Shown: positions 1 to 8,370, counted from the first letter of the stretch. The stretch: 64,000 bases of DNA from Herpetosiphon aurantiacus DSM 785 (GCA_000018565.1 CP000876.1:275640-339639), one strand, 5' to 3'. Notes: generated by a model from the sequence alone, not told the origin. Translations and numbers: made by a program.

Positions 1-287
1 CCTCCAGTGCGGGGAAACTGATTTTCCATATCTTTGGGGCACTGGCGGAATTTGAACGCACCCTCATTCGCGAACGCACCCACGCGGGATTGCAGGCAGC
101 GCGAGCGCGAGGGCGGAAGGGTGGGCGACCGAAAGCGCTGTCCGCCGATCAGCAGGCGTTGGCCGTGAAACTGTATAACGAAAAGCAGCACACGATCGCG
201 CAGATCTGCCGGATGCTGGGGATTTCGAAGCCAACGTTGTACAACTATCTGGCCGATGCCTCCGCAGCGGGAACCACCAACGCATGA
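1..287 (+). CDS. Serine recombinase (resolvase/invertase), C-terminal part
   Basis: The reading frame is open from base 3 and ends in TGA at 285-287, so the gene begins left of the window. The visible part has the end of the catalytic-domain long helix (GALAEFERTLIRERT, the usual resolvase E-helix signature), then a basic GRKGGRP linker and a helix-turn-helix (QHTIAQICRMLGISKPTLYNY) that binds half-sites of a recombination site. This is the standard layout of Tn3/Hin-type small serine recombinases, which cut and rejoin DNA through a serine located in the missing N-terminus. A broken copy of the same C-terminus lies at 20212-20372 on the other strand. Confidence 0.9.
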   Translation, partial: SSAGKLIFHIFGALAEFERTLIRERTHAGLQAARARGRKGGRPKALSADQQALAVKLYNEKQHTIAQICRMLGISKPTLYNYLADASAAGTTNA

Positions 288-358
288 GGCGCATGACCCC
301 GACTTTTTTGTGCTCTCCTTAAGCCCAGATGGGCACAATCGGCTCACGTATGATGCAT

Positions 359-817
359 TTAACGAACGCTTTTGACCTCGCGTTCTGCATGGGAACACAA
401 ATATTGCAGCCAGACTTTCGCCTCCATTGGGCCAAAATCATCGTGTTCAACCAGCGCGTTCGCGGGTTGCTCACGCGCAAAGCGTTGCGCTAAGGCGATC
501 GTTGCTTGGCGGGTTGTCTTAAAATCTGCTAGCAACTGTGGCCACGACCGATCAGCGGCTGGCGCATAGCCATCATACTCTTCACGAATAAATGGCTCAC
601 CAAAACACACCATAAGTCGCCGCCATGCCCAGCGTTCGATGCCAATGATATGGCGCAGTTGTTGACGATTTTTCGGGAGATCCGCCGCTCGATTGGCGTA
701 TTGTTCAATGGTTATGCCATTGTCAGTCAACAGCTTCTCATAATCGCCATAGGAATGGTTGTTGGATGGACGGATAAAGAGAAAATGAGCAACGACCTTC
801 AAGATCAGTTTTCGCAT
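359..817 (-). CDS. DinB-like family protein (putative metal-binding four-helix bundle)
   Basis: About 152 residues, mostly helical. The core matches the DinB/YfiT-like pattern: an N-terminal helix (NRQQLRHIIGIERWAWRRL), a central loop with FIREEYDGYAP, and a C-terminal helix ending WLQYLCSHAEREVKSV. The HDDFGPM and YLCSHA positions are compatible with the usual histidine metal site. Family members are thiol- or metal-dependent enzymes or damage-inducible proteins of unclear role. The start at 817 was chosen because GAGG lies five bases before it; an ATG at 832 gives five more residues. No partner gene is adjacent. Confidence 0.6.
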   Translation of the reverse strand: MRKLILKVVAHFLFIRPSNNHSYGDYEKLLTDNGITIEQYANRAADLPKNRQQLRHIIGIERWAWRRLMVCFGEPFIREEYDGYAPAADRSWPQLLADFKTTRQATIALAQRFAREQPANALVEHDDFGPMEAKVWLQYLCSHAEREVKSVR

Positions 818-1039
818 ATATGCCTCATACATTTAGGTCTCTAGCTAGTATAGGCATATTCTCTCATGGAAATGATTAGATTACTGTATGAAATTGTGAT
901 ACCACGCATTGGTGCTGCCTCATAGGCGCAAAGGAGGAGGAATACCGAAGTCACGCTGTTGACGGGCATCGTATGCCCCATTGCACAACCACAAAAGCCC
1001 ATCACCCCACTGCCAGAGCGGTCTAGACGGCCATTTCGT

Positions 1040-1172
1040 ACTCCCAACAATCAATCGTCACGGCATCCAGCGGCGCAGGGGTCGGGCTGGGCGTAAGGGG
1101 CAGCAGCACCAGACAAAGCGACCGGAAGCGACGAACACCGCTGGTTCAGAGCGCGAACCGTGGATGATCCAT
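1040..1172 (-). pseudogene. Fragment of an NMT1-like ABC solute-binding lipoprotein gene
   Basis: Read on the minus strand, this stretch aligns base for base over most of its length with the first ~140 bases of the intact gene at 14363-15400: an ATG after TTTCT, then TTCGCGCTC, CTTCCGGTCG and CCGACCCCTGC-type blocks in the same order and spacing. The lipobox region has been lost and in-frame stops are present (for example TGA soon after the start), and the similarity ends near 1040. It is therefore a truncated, mutated relic of a paralogous signal-peptide region. Confidence 0.6.
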
Positions 1173-1258
1173 AGAAAGCCTTCCCTCCCCCTATCATAAT
1201 GAGATAAATATCATCATGGTTAAGGATTATTAAGAAAATATACAGAACCCCCCCCTCA

Positions 1259-1279
1259 TTTTCAGAATTTTTTCAGAAT
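1259..1279 (+). promoter_or_regulatory. Phased direct repeat, candidate regulator site
   Basis: TTTTCAGAAT occurs twice, starting 11 bases apart (1259 and 1270), about 110 bp upstream of the secreted M15-like peptidase gene. An 11-nt spacing is typical of OmpR/PhoB-type winged-helix regulators binding head to tail. The regulator itself is not identified. Confidence 0.35.
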
Positions 1280-1388
1280 GATGCGCTAAGCTGGCACACA
1301 TATCGAACATTCTCTAGCTAGCTAGGGGTATCGCATGCACCACGCACATTGATGATTATGGCTCTGTGTATGCGGAAGGATGGATTCC

Positions 1389-2357
1389 ATGATTAAGCGC
1401 TCGTCATTCTTCGTGTCTGGATTCCTGCTGGTGTTGGTGTTTGCCAGTAGTTTTGGGATTCGCTCGGCAGCCGCCCGCACGTGGGCGCAGGTGAACGATG
1501 GGGATAGTGGGGTCAATGTCTATACCGTTCAAGCGCTGCTGAAGCAACGCGGGTATAGCCTTGATGTTGATGGCGATTTTGGTGACCAAACCCTCGCAAC
1601 CGTGAAGAGTTTTCAAGGCAGTAAAGGGTTGACGAAAGATGGGATTGTTGGGCCGAACACGTGGGAGAAATTGGTGATCGAGACCAACCAAGGCGATGTG
1701 AATGTCGTGGTGAAAGCGCTCCAAAAACAGTTGAATAAACATGGGGCTTCGTTAACGGTTGATGGCGATTTTGGCGCGGCAACCCTGACTGCGGTCAAAA
1801 GCTTCCAAGGTCGGAAAGGGCTGACCCAAGATGGGAGTGTTGGCCCTAATACATGGGCCGCATTAACGGGTAATGCGAGCAGTGATGGTGGTAGCGGTGG
1901 CGGATCAACGCGGGCAGAACTGGCCGATACGATCCTCGACAGTAGTCGGATTACGCTTGCGACTGTCCACGTCTCAGGGGTCAATGATAGCGCAACGGCA
2001 AAACAAAATATCATTGATACGGCGAATGGACGCGCAGCGCGTCGCAGCAGCTATGGGAATGCGCCTGGCGGCAGCGTTACGCTCAATACCTCGATGCTCA
2101 AAGGCATGTTAACCATCGCACGCTCATGGCGCTACTCAGTCAGTGAAATCGCGGGTGGCTCCCATAGCGCCACCTCACGCCATTATGCAGGTGTTGCCTT
2201 TGATGTCAATATCATTAATGGAACCCATGTGAGTGCATCTCACCCCAATCAACGGGCGTTTCAGCAAAAATGCCGCGATCTTGGCGCAACGGAAGTCCTT
2301 GGCCCCGGTGATGCAGGCCATAGTGGTCATATCCACTGTGCGTGGCCTCGTCCCTAA
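1389..2357 (+). CDS. Secreted peptidase M15A-like protein with two peptidoglycan-binding domains
   Basis: 322 residues. An N-terminal signal peptide (basic MIKRSS, hydrophobic core, cleavage near SAAA) is followed by two PG_binding_1 repeats (about residues 40-95 and 100-158, each with the VDGDFG...VKSFQG..GL..DG..GP.TW pattern), a Ser/Gly linker, and a C-terminal M15A-type domain. Zinc-ligand-like residues are visible: His in SRHYAGVAFDV, the Asp seven residues later, and the HIH near the end (GHSGHIHCAW). Such enzymes cut peptide crosslinks of peptidoglycan. The start at 1389 has AAGGA nine bases upstream; the ATG at 1380 touches the ribosome site. First of three similar exported wall hydrolases, suggesting extracellular lysis of other cells. 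Confidence 0.85.
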   Translation: MIKRSSFFVSGFLLVLVFASSFGIRSAAARTWAQVNDGDSGVNVYTVQALLKQRGYSLDVDGDFGDQTLATVKSFQGSKGLTKDGIVGPNTWEKLVIETNQGDVNVVVKALQKQLNKHGASLTVDGDFGAATLTAVKSFQGRKGLTQDGSVGPNTWAALTGNASSDGGSGGGSTRAELADTILDSSRITLATVHVSGVNDSATAKQNIIDTANGRAARRSSYGNAPGGSVTLNTSMLKGMLTIARSWRYSVSEIAGGSHSATSRHYAGVAFDVNIINGTHVSASHPNQRAFQQKCRDLGATEVLGPGDAGHSGHIHCAWPRP

Positions 2358-2375
2358 TCCAAAAATCATGGCGAT

Positions 2376-2402
2376 CCCGACCGATCACGCTGATCGGTCG
2401 GG
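2376..2402 (+). terminator. Perfect 12-bp hairpin after the M15-like gene
   Basis: CCCGACCGATCA, loop CGC, TGATCGGTCGGG. It lies 18 bases after the stop of the first hydrolase gene and about 100 bases before the next one. There is no T-run, so it may be a weak terminator, an mRNA-stabilising hairpin or an operator. Confidence 0.5.
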
Positions 2403-2500
2403 CACAAACAACCAGCACGTCGAACGATCACAACCGTTACGGGGTCGTCACTCAGGGTGGATCATCGTCGCCGTTTCGGACAAAATACAAGGATTGTCGC

Positions 2501-3571
2501 ATGAAACAGTATTCACGGCGGTCATTCGGAAAACTGACCGTTGGCGTTGGGATGAGTGTCGTCGTTGGGTTGACTGAATTACAGCTCCTTCGCCCCAGTC
2601 ATGCAGCCGTGGCCATCCCTGCCATTGGGGGTACCGCCACATGGGGGGCCGCAGCACCCAAAGAACCGATCAAACGCTTGGCCCAGAAACCGATTGGGAT
2701 TGTGGTGCATCACACCACGAGTCCCAACAGCAATGATTTTACGCAGACCAAGGCGCGGCAGGTGGCCCGCTCCATTCAACAGAGCCATTTTAATCGTGGC
2801 TGGATTGATACCGGACAACACTTTACGATTAGTCGTGGAGGCTGGATTTTAGAAGGTCGTCACCAAAGCCTTGCGGCGGTCCAACAGGGAACAACCCATG
2901 TCCAAGGTGCCCATGTGGATGGGCATAATGAAACCCATATCGGGATTGAATGTGACGGCCTCTATATGGAGCACGCACCGAGTCTCCCGTTATGGAACAA
3001 TCTGGTTGCGCTGCTCGCCTATCTCTGCCACCAGTATGGATTAACCGCCCAAACCATTGTCGGCCACCGTGATTTGGATGCAACCCTCTGCCCAGGAGAT
3101 ACTTTTTACAGTCTCTTACCTCAGTTACGGGCAGCCGTTGAAACCCACCTCGCTGGCGGGAATGTAGGACGGATGTGGCCAACGCTGAAGCGGAATACGC
3201 CCGCAACCAGTTTAGCCAAAACGGCCCAATATCTCTTACGGACGCATGGCGCGAGTATCACGGCCGATGGCGCGTTTGGCCCTGCCACCGAGGCGGCGGT
3301 CAAAGCCTTCCAAACCGCGAAAGGGCTGACCGTTAATGGAATCATCGGCGCGGCCACATGGGAAAGCCTGATTCGCACCGTGCGCCTTGGCGACAGTGGT
3401 GATGCCGTCCGTGCCGTCCAAACGCGACTGGCCGCCCAAGGCTATACAACCACCAGTGATGGCCAGTTTACGGCAACCCTGAATGCCCTTGTCAAAACCT
3501 TCCAAACCAATCGCCAACTGAGTGTCGATGGAGTGGTTGGGATCAATAGTTGGAATCATCTCGCGATGTAA
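2501..3571 (+). CDS. Secreted N-acetylmuramoyl-L-alanine amidase (Amidase_2) with two peptidoglycan-binding domains
   Basis: 356 residues. Begins MKQYSRRSFGKL, a twin-arginine (Tat) export motif, followed by a hydrophobic stretch ending at SHA. The amidase_2 domain spans about residues 55-220, with zinc-site signatures GIVVHHTT, HIGIECDG and GHRDLDATLCPGD. Two PG_binding_1 repeats fill the C-terminus (about 245-300 and 305-356). The enzyme would cleave the bond between MurNAc and L-Ala in peptidoglycan outside the cytoplasm. The start has AAGG ten bases upstream; longer open frame upstream to 2342 lacks a ribosome site and would bury the Tat signal. Tat export implies folding, perhaps zinc loading, before secretion, unlike its Sec-type neighbours. 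Confidence 0.88.
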   Translation: MKQYSRRSFGKLTVGVGMSVVVGLTELQLLRPSHAAVAIPAIGGTATWGAAAPKEPIKRLAQKPIGIVVHHTTSPNSNDFTQTKARQVARSIQQSHFNRGWIDTGQHFTISRGGWILEGRHQSLAAVQQGTTHVQGAHVDGHNETHIGIECDGLYMEHAPSLPLWNNLVALLAYLCHQYGLTAQTIVGHRDLDATLCPGDTFYSLLPQLRAAVETHLAGGNVGRMWPTLKRNTPATSLAKTAQYLLRTHGASITADGAFGPATEAAVKAFQTAKGLTVNGIIGAATWESLIRTVRLGDSGDAVRAVQTRLAAQGYTTTSDGQFTATLNALVKTFQTNRQLSVDGVVGINSWNHLAM

Positions 3572-3581
3572 GGGAGTCGCT

Positions 3582-4502
3582 ATGCATACGTTCGTTCGAC
3601 GCTCGTTCATTTTCCTCCTGCTTGTCGGATTCCTCGTGAGTTCACAAAGTTCAGCCCATGCGATTGCCGGTGCATTTTTTCATACCTTAAGTAAGGGCAA
3701 TCGCGGAACGGATGTGAAAGCGCTGCAATATTTACTGGCAATTGATGCCGATGGTGTTTTTGGCGATGCAACTGTTACGGCCGTCAAACGCTTTCAAGGC
3801 CGCAAAGGATTGACCGCTGATGGGATTGTTGGGCCGGCAACATGGGACGCATTAACGGAAACGGTGCGGCCTGGTGATTCCGGCAATGCGGTGAAAGCTA
3901 TCCAAACTGAGTTAAATGCGAAACACAAGGCCGGTCTGACCGTTGATGGGAAGTTTGGTGCTGGGACGGAACAGGCCGTCAAGCAGTTTCAACGGCATGT
4001 TGGGATTACTGCTGATGGGATTGTTGGATCAACGACGTGGAAACAGCTGATTTGGCATTATGAATATGCCGATATGAGTGCGAACATGTGCGATCAAGAT
4101 CCAGATGGGAATGGCAGCGCGAATTGGGGGGTTGCCGCAACCATCGCCCAACTGGAAGCAGCAACCCGCGATTTTGCGGCAACGGGGAATGGCAAGGTTC
4201 CCCTTGGTGACATCAGTTTTGAACATGGAGGTGACATTCCTGGTCACGGGTCACACGAGACGGGGCTGGATGTGGATGTGTGGCCGATCCGAACGGATAC
4301 GCGCCAATGCACCGGCGCGCGCATCACCTGGCGTTCCAGTACCTATGACCGGGCCGCAACGCGCACCTTAGTCAAAGCCATTCGCGCTGCAGCACCTGGC
4401 CAAATTGCCTTGATCTATTTCAATGATCCGGTATTGATTGATGAAGGCCTCACGAGCGCGTATCCGAATCACGATAATCACCTGCATATTCGGTATAAAT
4501 AA
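3582..4502 (+). CDS. Secreted M74-like (MepA-type) murein endopeptidase with two peptidoglycan-binding domains
   Basis: 306 residues, starting 10 bases after the amidase stop, so co-transcribed with it (AGGGAG precedes the ATG). A Sec-type signal peptide (FVRRSFIFLLLVGFLVSS...AHA) is followed by two PG_binding_1 repeats (about 33-90 and 95-150) and a C-terminal zinc peptidase. The motif HGSHETGLDVDVWP matches the HxxxHxxGxDxD signature of LAS-type murein endopeptidases, with the second metal site at HLHIRYK at the C-terminus. It would cut D-Ala-mDAP crosslinks. With the two upstream genes it gives three different bond specificities, all anchored to peptidoglycan. Confidence 0.85.
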   Translation: MHTFVRRSFIFLLLVGFLVSSQSSAHAIAGAFFHTLSKGNRGTDVKALQYLLAIDADGVFGDATVTAVKRFQGRKGLTADGIVGPATWDALTETVRPGDSGNAVKAIQTELNAKHKAGLTVDGKFGAGTEQAVKQFQRHVGITADGIVGSTTWKQLIWHYEYADMSANMCDQDPDGNGSANWGVAATIAQLEAATRDFAATGNGKVPLGDISFEHGGDIPGHGSHETGLDVDVWPIRTDTRQCTGARITWRSSTYDRAATRTLVKAIRAAAPGQIALIYFNDPVLIDEGLTSAYPNHDNHLHIRYK

Positions 4503-4506
4503 ATAA

Positions 4507-4559
4507 CCGCGATGCGGCGGCTGAAGGTCTGGAATGGAGCGTCAGCCGCTGCATCGCGG
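4507..4559 (+). terminator. 18-bp-arm inverted repeat after the hydrolase cluster
   Basis: CCGCGATGCGGCGGCTGA pairs with TCAGCCGCTGCATCGCGG (17 of 18 positions), starting four bases after the third hydrolase stop. There is no T-run, but position and strength suggest a transcript end. Confidence 0.55.
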
Positions 4560-4699
4560 GAACAGATCCATACATTAAGGGGTATGCTGCGTAAGGGCGG
4601 CGGTTCGGATGATGCTGCCGTGATTGATGCTCGAATCCTCAGACGAATGGACTCGGCTAATCCTCACGAAGCGAGCCAGGTGATGTGTTGGGAGGTGCG

Positions 4700-4969
4700 A
4701 TGCACCGTTTCTTTTCATTGCTCATGGGATGGAGTGTATTCGGGCAGTTATGGCTAGGCCCGCTCGCCCATGCTGCAACCAACCCATGGACTCCGAACAC
4801 AGGCTATCCGGTTGGAACGCAAGCACATGGGATAGCCGTTGCGCCACCATGTCGTGGCTCAGAGTGGTGGGATTGGCGACTGGTCATATGTGGCGCAGCT
4901 GTGTCTGGTCGTACAGGTCTGCCGACGCGCAGCAATGCTGTAGTATCGACGGCTGCGCGTGGCGCATAG
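4700..4969 (+). pseudogene. Start of an exported protein running into decayed sequence
   Basis: A frame opening MHRFFSLLMGWSVFGQLWL has a clear signal peptide ending AHAA and a ribosome site (GGGAGG, six bases upstream). After about 50 residues the frame enters sequence that matches, in another frame, the duplicated module described at 4860-6190. The protein downstream of the signal therefore looks replaced. I do not recognise the mature part. Either a fusion relic or a chance open frame. Confidence 0.3.
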
Positions 4970-6190
4970 TCGTGCGCCGCGCACCACGCGCGTGGCCAAG
5001 GATAAAGATGCACCGAAGATTGTTTAACATACATAGATATATTTCCCATGGTGGAGATGTTTCAACGCCCATGCCAGAAATCGCCTGTGCGTGGCTCTCG
5101 ATAGGATGAACCGAAAAAGAGCCTGCCATGCAGAAAGCAGACGCATTGGCGGAGATCGAGGCAATCATTGACGACCTCTCACCTGGCGAAATCTTTGACG
5201 ATGTAGGTGAAGCAGGCTACCTGCTGCTCCGCGAGATCTTGGAAGTCGTTCGGTTGGCAGTACAGGGTCGCATCCTGCCAAGTGAAGCCCATCGACATGT
5301 GTTGATGGACAGCATATCATTATTCAGCAGTTGGTTAATCCACCCGATAAACACCTCAATTGATGGGCGCATAGGAATATGGATACCGTGGTTTGGAGGA
5401 TGCGGATGATGTGCTTCTATGACCGCCTGCGATGGAAACTCGGACTACCCAGTTTGCCTATTATTGATGCCTCGTCGATTGCTGATGCGATTGACGCGCT
5501 CCCCACGGCTGTCCCGCGCTACGCCAGTGCGAGCTATGGGGTGGTCGCGCCACCCTTTGATGCCTTTTTCGTTGAGGCGACGTCGCTAAGAGCATCAGCT
5601 ATTCTGCTTGGCCAACGCGGCGTGCTCTTCCGTGCTACGACGGAGCACCTGCATCCCGCCACCCCTGACCGAACACGCTGGACGCTGACCCTCGAAGCGT
5701 TTATGCATGTCCATGGGCATGGAACCTATGGGTATCAGCAGCTAGCGGTGGTCTTTCTGGATGACCACGGCAGGCTGATCAATAATATGTTGAAAGGCAT
5801 TCCGCTGCTGCCAAACCCAACCTGCTACGATCGGATTGGCCAAGTCGCGACACCTGGGGCGACCTTGCATTGTGTGTATGCGTTAAAAGCGATTAATGCG
5901 ATAAACCTCTCGTGTCCAGCGGAGCATGTGACCCCAACCGACGACGAATGGCAGCACTACCAGCAGAAGGCAGGGGTAGGCGCGGAGCCAAGTGACTACT
6001 ATCTGTTAAAGGTGCGGCCACGGGCAAAAGGCGGCTTTGAGGCGATTGGGCATAGTCCGACATCCGAGCTGCATCGGGCACATGGGGTGCGTGGCCACTT
6101 TAAATATTACGATCCTGAACGTCCACTCTTTGGTCGCGCAGGGCAACACGGAATGCACTGGATTCCCGCGCATGAACGGGGTGATGCAGG
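4860..6190 (+). repeat. Copy 1 of a duplicated small-gene module (decayed)
   Basis: The sequence from about 4860 to 6190 matches, in the opposite orientation, about 30830-32180. The match includes non-coding parts (CAACGCCCATGCCAGAAATC upstream of the 76-aa gene in both), so this is a segmental duplication, not only protein homology. This copy is the damaged one: its first ORF is scrambled, the second frameshifted, and the third has an altered C-terminus. Confidence 0.75.
5128..5363 (+). pseudogene. Frameshifted copy of the 76-residue module protein
   Basis: Starts MQKADALAEIEAIIDDLS, closely matching the intact 76-residue protein at 31658-31888 (MQKAEALAYVDMIVDDLS). Near base 5311 the frame changes: the original frame runs on into unrelated residues, while the neighbouring frame restores the conserved end QQLVNPPDKHLN followed by TGA at 5361-5363. 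A single small indel therefore explains the damage. The function of the family is unknown. Confidence 0.75.
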
Positions 6191-6203
6191 AGAAATACCG
6201 TGA
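5409..6203 (+). CDS. Conserved hypothetical protein of the duplicated module (copy 1)
   Basis: 264 residues, soluble, no signal peptide. Begins MCFYDRLRWKLGLP; GGAGG lies nine bases upstream of this ATG, matching the start chosen for the paralogue at 30782-31612. The C-terminal third has a His/Gly-rich block, HGVRGHFKYYDP...LFGRAGQHGMHWIPAHERG. A similar RGHxxxY...GRxxGxxWxxxHxRG pattern is known from uncharacterised phage- and element-borne proteins, where conserved His residues hint at metal binding or catalysis. The last residues diverge from the paralogue after HERGDA, so the C-terminus may be clipped. No function is assigned. Confidence 0.6.
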   Translation: MCFYDRLRWKLGLPSLPIIDASSIADAIDALPTAVPRYASASYGVVAPPFDAFFVEATSLRASAILLGQRGVLFRATTEHLHPATPDRTRWTLTLEAFMHVHGHGTYGYQQLAVVFLDDHGRLINNMLKGIPLLPNPTCYDRIGQVATPGATLHCVYALKAINAINLSCPAEHVTPTDDEWQHYQQKAGVGAEPSDYYLLKVRPRAKGGFEAIGHSPTSELHRAHGVRGHFKYYDPERPLFGRAGQHGMHWIPAHERGDAGEIP

Positions 6204-6475
6204 TGATTGTCAAGCGGCGTTTTCCATAAAACAGCCGAGCAGGATCGTGGACGGCGCACGCCGCCAGCACGCGACACGGCAGTGCGATCACACCGTCGTG
6301 TCGCGTTCGAGCAGCACCAATTAATGCTCGCCCTGCCCTTTGAGCAGCTGGTGAACCAGCTGTGCGAGCAATGTCGGCAAGAACGATTTCGTTTGCGCGA
6401 TCGCCAGTCAGCCCGCCCCCACAAACGCTGGACACGATGAGGATGAATTGGGTGACGATGTGCGTGAACAGCACA

Positions 6476-6557
6476 CAATGGTATGCCGATCATGCCGCTT
6501 CCCTCGGAGAAAATTCATCCTTGACAGCGATTACCGCATCTTTTTTGTGGTCTCCGA
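6476..6557 (+). repeat. Dispersed ~80-bp repeat, copy A
   Basis: Shares with 8291-8370 and, inverted, 18781-18861 a conserved block that includes GGTATGCCGATCATG, CTTCCCTCGGAGAAAATTCA and CCTTGACAGCGATTACCGC. All three copies lie in or at the edge of intergenic DNA. The origin is unknown: a decayed gene end, a small non-autonomous element or a regulatory cassette. Confidence 0.7.
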
Positions 6558-6590
6558 ATGGGCTGGTCATCTCGCACGAAACACCAAAAA

Positions 6591-6629
6591 CAAGACCCCA
6601 TGGAGGCTGTGTCACACCATGGGGTCTTG
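6591..6629 (-). terminator. Rho-independent terminator-like hairpin (minus strand)
   Basis: A 13-bp perfect stem, CAAGACCCCATGG / CCATGGGGTCTTG, around a 13-base loop. On the minus strand the stem is followed by TTTTTGG. It could end leftward transcripts that read past 6753. Confidence 0.6.
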
Positions 6630-6752
6630 TTCGCCATTCAGGAGTCATAATCATATTGGAATGAATTTCTTAGCAAGAAGTATACAAAACTGGCATGGAT
6701 CTATCGAGTGACACAAGTCCTGATATACCTAGGTAGAAAAGGGGATAAAACC

Positions 6753-6776
6753 GCGCGATTCAATGGCGAATCGCGC
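6753..6776 (-). terminator. Terminator of the STAS gene
   Basis: A 9-bp perfect stem GCGCGATTC / GAATCGCGC with a six-base loop; on the minus strand it is followed by GGTTTTAT. It lies about 170 bases beyond the stop of the STAS membrane protein gene. Confidence 0.55.
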
Positions 6777-6942
6777 TGCCACGTTTTAGGAGACCAGGAA
6801 ACCCTCGATAAGCTGGTATCAAATAGCACAGACACGGCGCGATAACAACCCCTACATCCTTACCGATTATGAACGTCGTTTGGAGGACTGATAGAGCATG
6901 CTATCAGGACCCTAGCCCCCGTACCCTGATCGTTTCACCTGC

Positions 6943-8040
6943 TCATTCACCGCTTCCTGTATGCTGAATGCGGTGGACTCCTTCATACACCGTTGCGGCG
7001 GTATCAATCGACCCCAAGTCAAGGCCTAAAGCCACCATCGTTTGCGCGACTTCCGGCCGCACCCCCACAAGCAGCATGTGCGTTCCTAAGAGGTGCGCTG
7101 CCTGAATCACCTGCATCATGCCGCTGGCGACCTGGCTATCCACGATCTCAACCCCGGTCATATCAAGGATAAGGTGGTTGGCCGTATACCGCTGGATGGC
7201 GGCTAACGCCCCGTCCCGCAAGAGGACGAGTCGGGCACTATCAAGGACTCCGATTAAGGGGATCACGACCACCTGCGGGGCGACGGGTAAGACCGGGATA
7301 CTCATGGCCCGAATCGTCTCACGTTGCAGCGTTACCGTGGCGAGAAGGCGTTCCTGCACGCTGGTTCGTTCCTGCAAGTGTTGCACCGTGGTTGCGACAG
7401 CGGCAGTTTGTTCGTCAGCCTGCTGTGCCAAATGGCGGTTGATGACCATCAGGTCATGGTGCTGCTGCGCGATGTGGTGCTGTCCATCACGAATCGTCTT
7501 AAAGGCGCGATGGTTCACATCACTCGCGACAAACCCAATGATCGCGCTGACGAAGGTCATCAAGCTGGCATGCGTTATGATCGACCGCTGTGTTGGCATG
7601 ACCTGTGGATCGGGCGGCAGCATCCAGACCATTCCGAGAATGACCATCGTCAGCCCAATCGCGACGAGCAGGATCTGCCATGGACGGAACACAACACCGG
7701 CAATCAAGGCGGGAATCAAGGCATAGGCCAAGGACTGATTGCTAAACCCAGCGATTACCTGCGGCAGGACAACGCTGAGCGTGGTGGCAAGCACGACCAA
7801 CCATCCCCCCAGCGCAACGTACCCCCGGCGCACGATGAAAATCAAGCTGAGGAACAGGCCGATGCTGAAGACGATGGAACCCGCCGCGCCATGCTGCACG
7901 GGATCACCCAGCAATGAGAAGAGGCCCATGACGGCGATGACGAGGAGCGAACACAGGATACCGATCACCACTTGGCCGCGTCGCCGGACATCGTCCACCG
8001 GATGATCGATAAATGATAACCACGCAAAGAGCTGTTTCAT
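6943..8040 (-). CDS. Membrane-anchored STAS-domain protein (RsbR/RsbS-like)
   Basis: 365 residues. The N-terminal 170 residues hold about five or six hydrophobic segments. A helical linker (about 175-240, rich in Gln/His, likely coiled coil) leads to a C-terminal STAS domain (about 245-360). It carries the RsbR-like blocks VVVIPLIGVLDSARL and LILDMTGVEIVDSQVAS; the Ser in VDSQ sits where RsbS/RsbR are phosphorylated. Such proteins belong to stressosome-type partner-switching complexes. The membrane part may be the sensor. Its STAS domain resembles that of the 694-residue protein at 8809-10893 on the same strand, which suggests a common complex. The start was chosen at the ATG at 8040. Confidence 0.8.
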   Translation of the reverse strand: MKQLFAWLSFIDHPVDDVRRRGQVVIGILCSLLVIAVMGLFSLLGDPVQHGAAGSIVFSIGLFLSLIFIVRRGYVALGGWLVVLATTLSVVLPQVIAGFSNQSLAYALIPALIAGVVFRPWQILLVAIGLTMVILGMVWMLPPDPQVMPTQRSIITHASLMTFVSAIIGFVASDVNHRAFKTIRDGQHHIAQQHHDLMVINRHLAQQADEQTAAVATTVQHLQERTSVQERLLATVTLQRETIRAMSIPVLPVAPQVVVIPLIGVLDSARLVLLRDGALAAIQRYTANHLILDMTGVEIVDSQVASGMMQVIQAAHLLGTHMLLVGVRPEVAQTMVALGLDLGSIDTAATVYEGVHRIQHTGSGE

Positions 8041-8356
8041 CCAACGTGTCCTTATGGTTCAGTAGCATCACTCGATGCGTGCGATGCTGATGGGAGGAAG
8101 AGCGGGTACGGCAACGCCTTGATGAGGCACGGACCCTTGTGCTTGATGCATGCGGCGGAGCTGGCCAGCGTCGTTGCCGCTCGCCCCATGGTTGACAGGG
8201 GAATAAAACCCGGTAACCTTGCCCAACGACGCGGGACACGACAACCCGCTATGTCAGGGTATGGTTTGCGTGAATCGTTGCCATACACCACAATGGTATG
8301 CCGATCATGACCCTTCCCTCGTAGAAAATTCATCCTTGACAGCGCTTATCGTCTCG
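8041..8356. other. Intergenic stretch upstream of the STAS gene
   Basis: Contains the larger part of repeat copy B (8291-8370) and presumably the promoter of the STAS gene. No gene or clear promoter consensus was seen. Confidence 0.4.
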
Positions 8357-8370
8357 TTATTCGTGTTCTC
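8291..8370 (+). repeat. Dispersed ~80-bp repeat, copy B
   Basis: Nearly identical to copy A from CAATGGTATGCCGATCATG through CATCCTTGACAGCG, then diverging. It overlaps the last codons of the response-regulator gene at 8357-8761, so that C-terminus may derive from the repeat. Confidence 0.7.

Larger units (their letters stand above)
833..1388. other. Intergenic stretch with a decayed lipoprotein gene and an upstream control region
   Basis: No intact gene. It holds the remnant of a solute-binding lipoprotein (1040-1172, minus strand), the direct repeat at 1259-1279, and two copies of CTCTAGCTAG (839-848 and 1311-1320). The short open frames here do not resemble real proteins. Confidence 0.5.
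6204..6942. other. Gene-poor stretch with a dispersed repeat and two hairpins
   Basis: No convincing gene. It contains repeat copy A (6476-6557) and two hairpins (6591-6629 and 6753-6776). The short open frames overlap each other in several frames and lack ribosome sites. Confidence 0.5.

Noticed and set aside
981..1199. Open frame of 72 residues on the plus strand
   Set aside because: It is the antisense of the decayed lipoprotein signal region; no ribosome site.
839..1320. CTCTAGCTAG pair as transposon ends
   Set aside because: Only ten bases, self-complementary in part, with no gene between them; could be chance.
6513..6550. TTGACA in the dispersed repeats as a mobile promoter
   Set aside because: No acceptable -10 box lies 16-18 bases downstream in any of the three copies.
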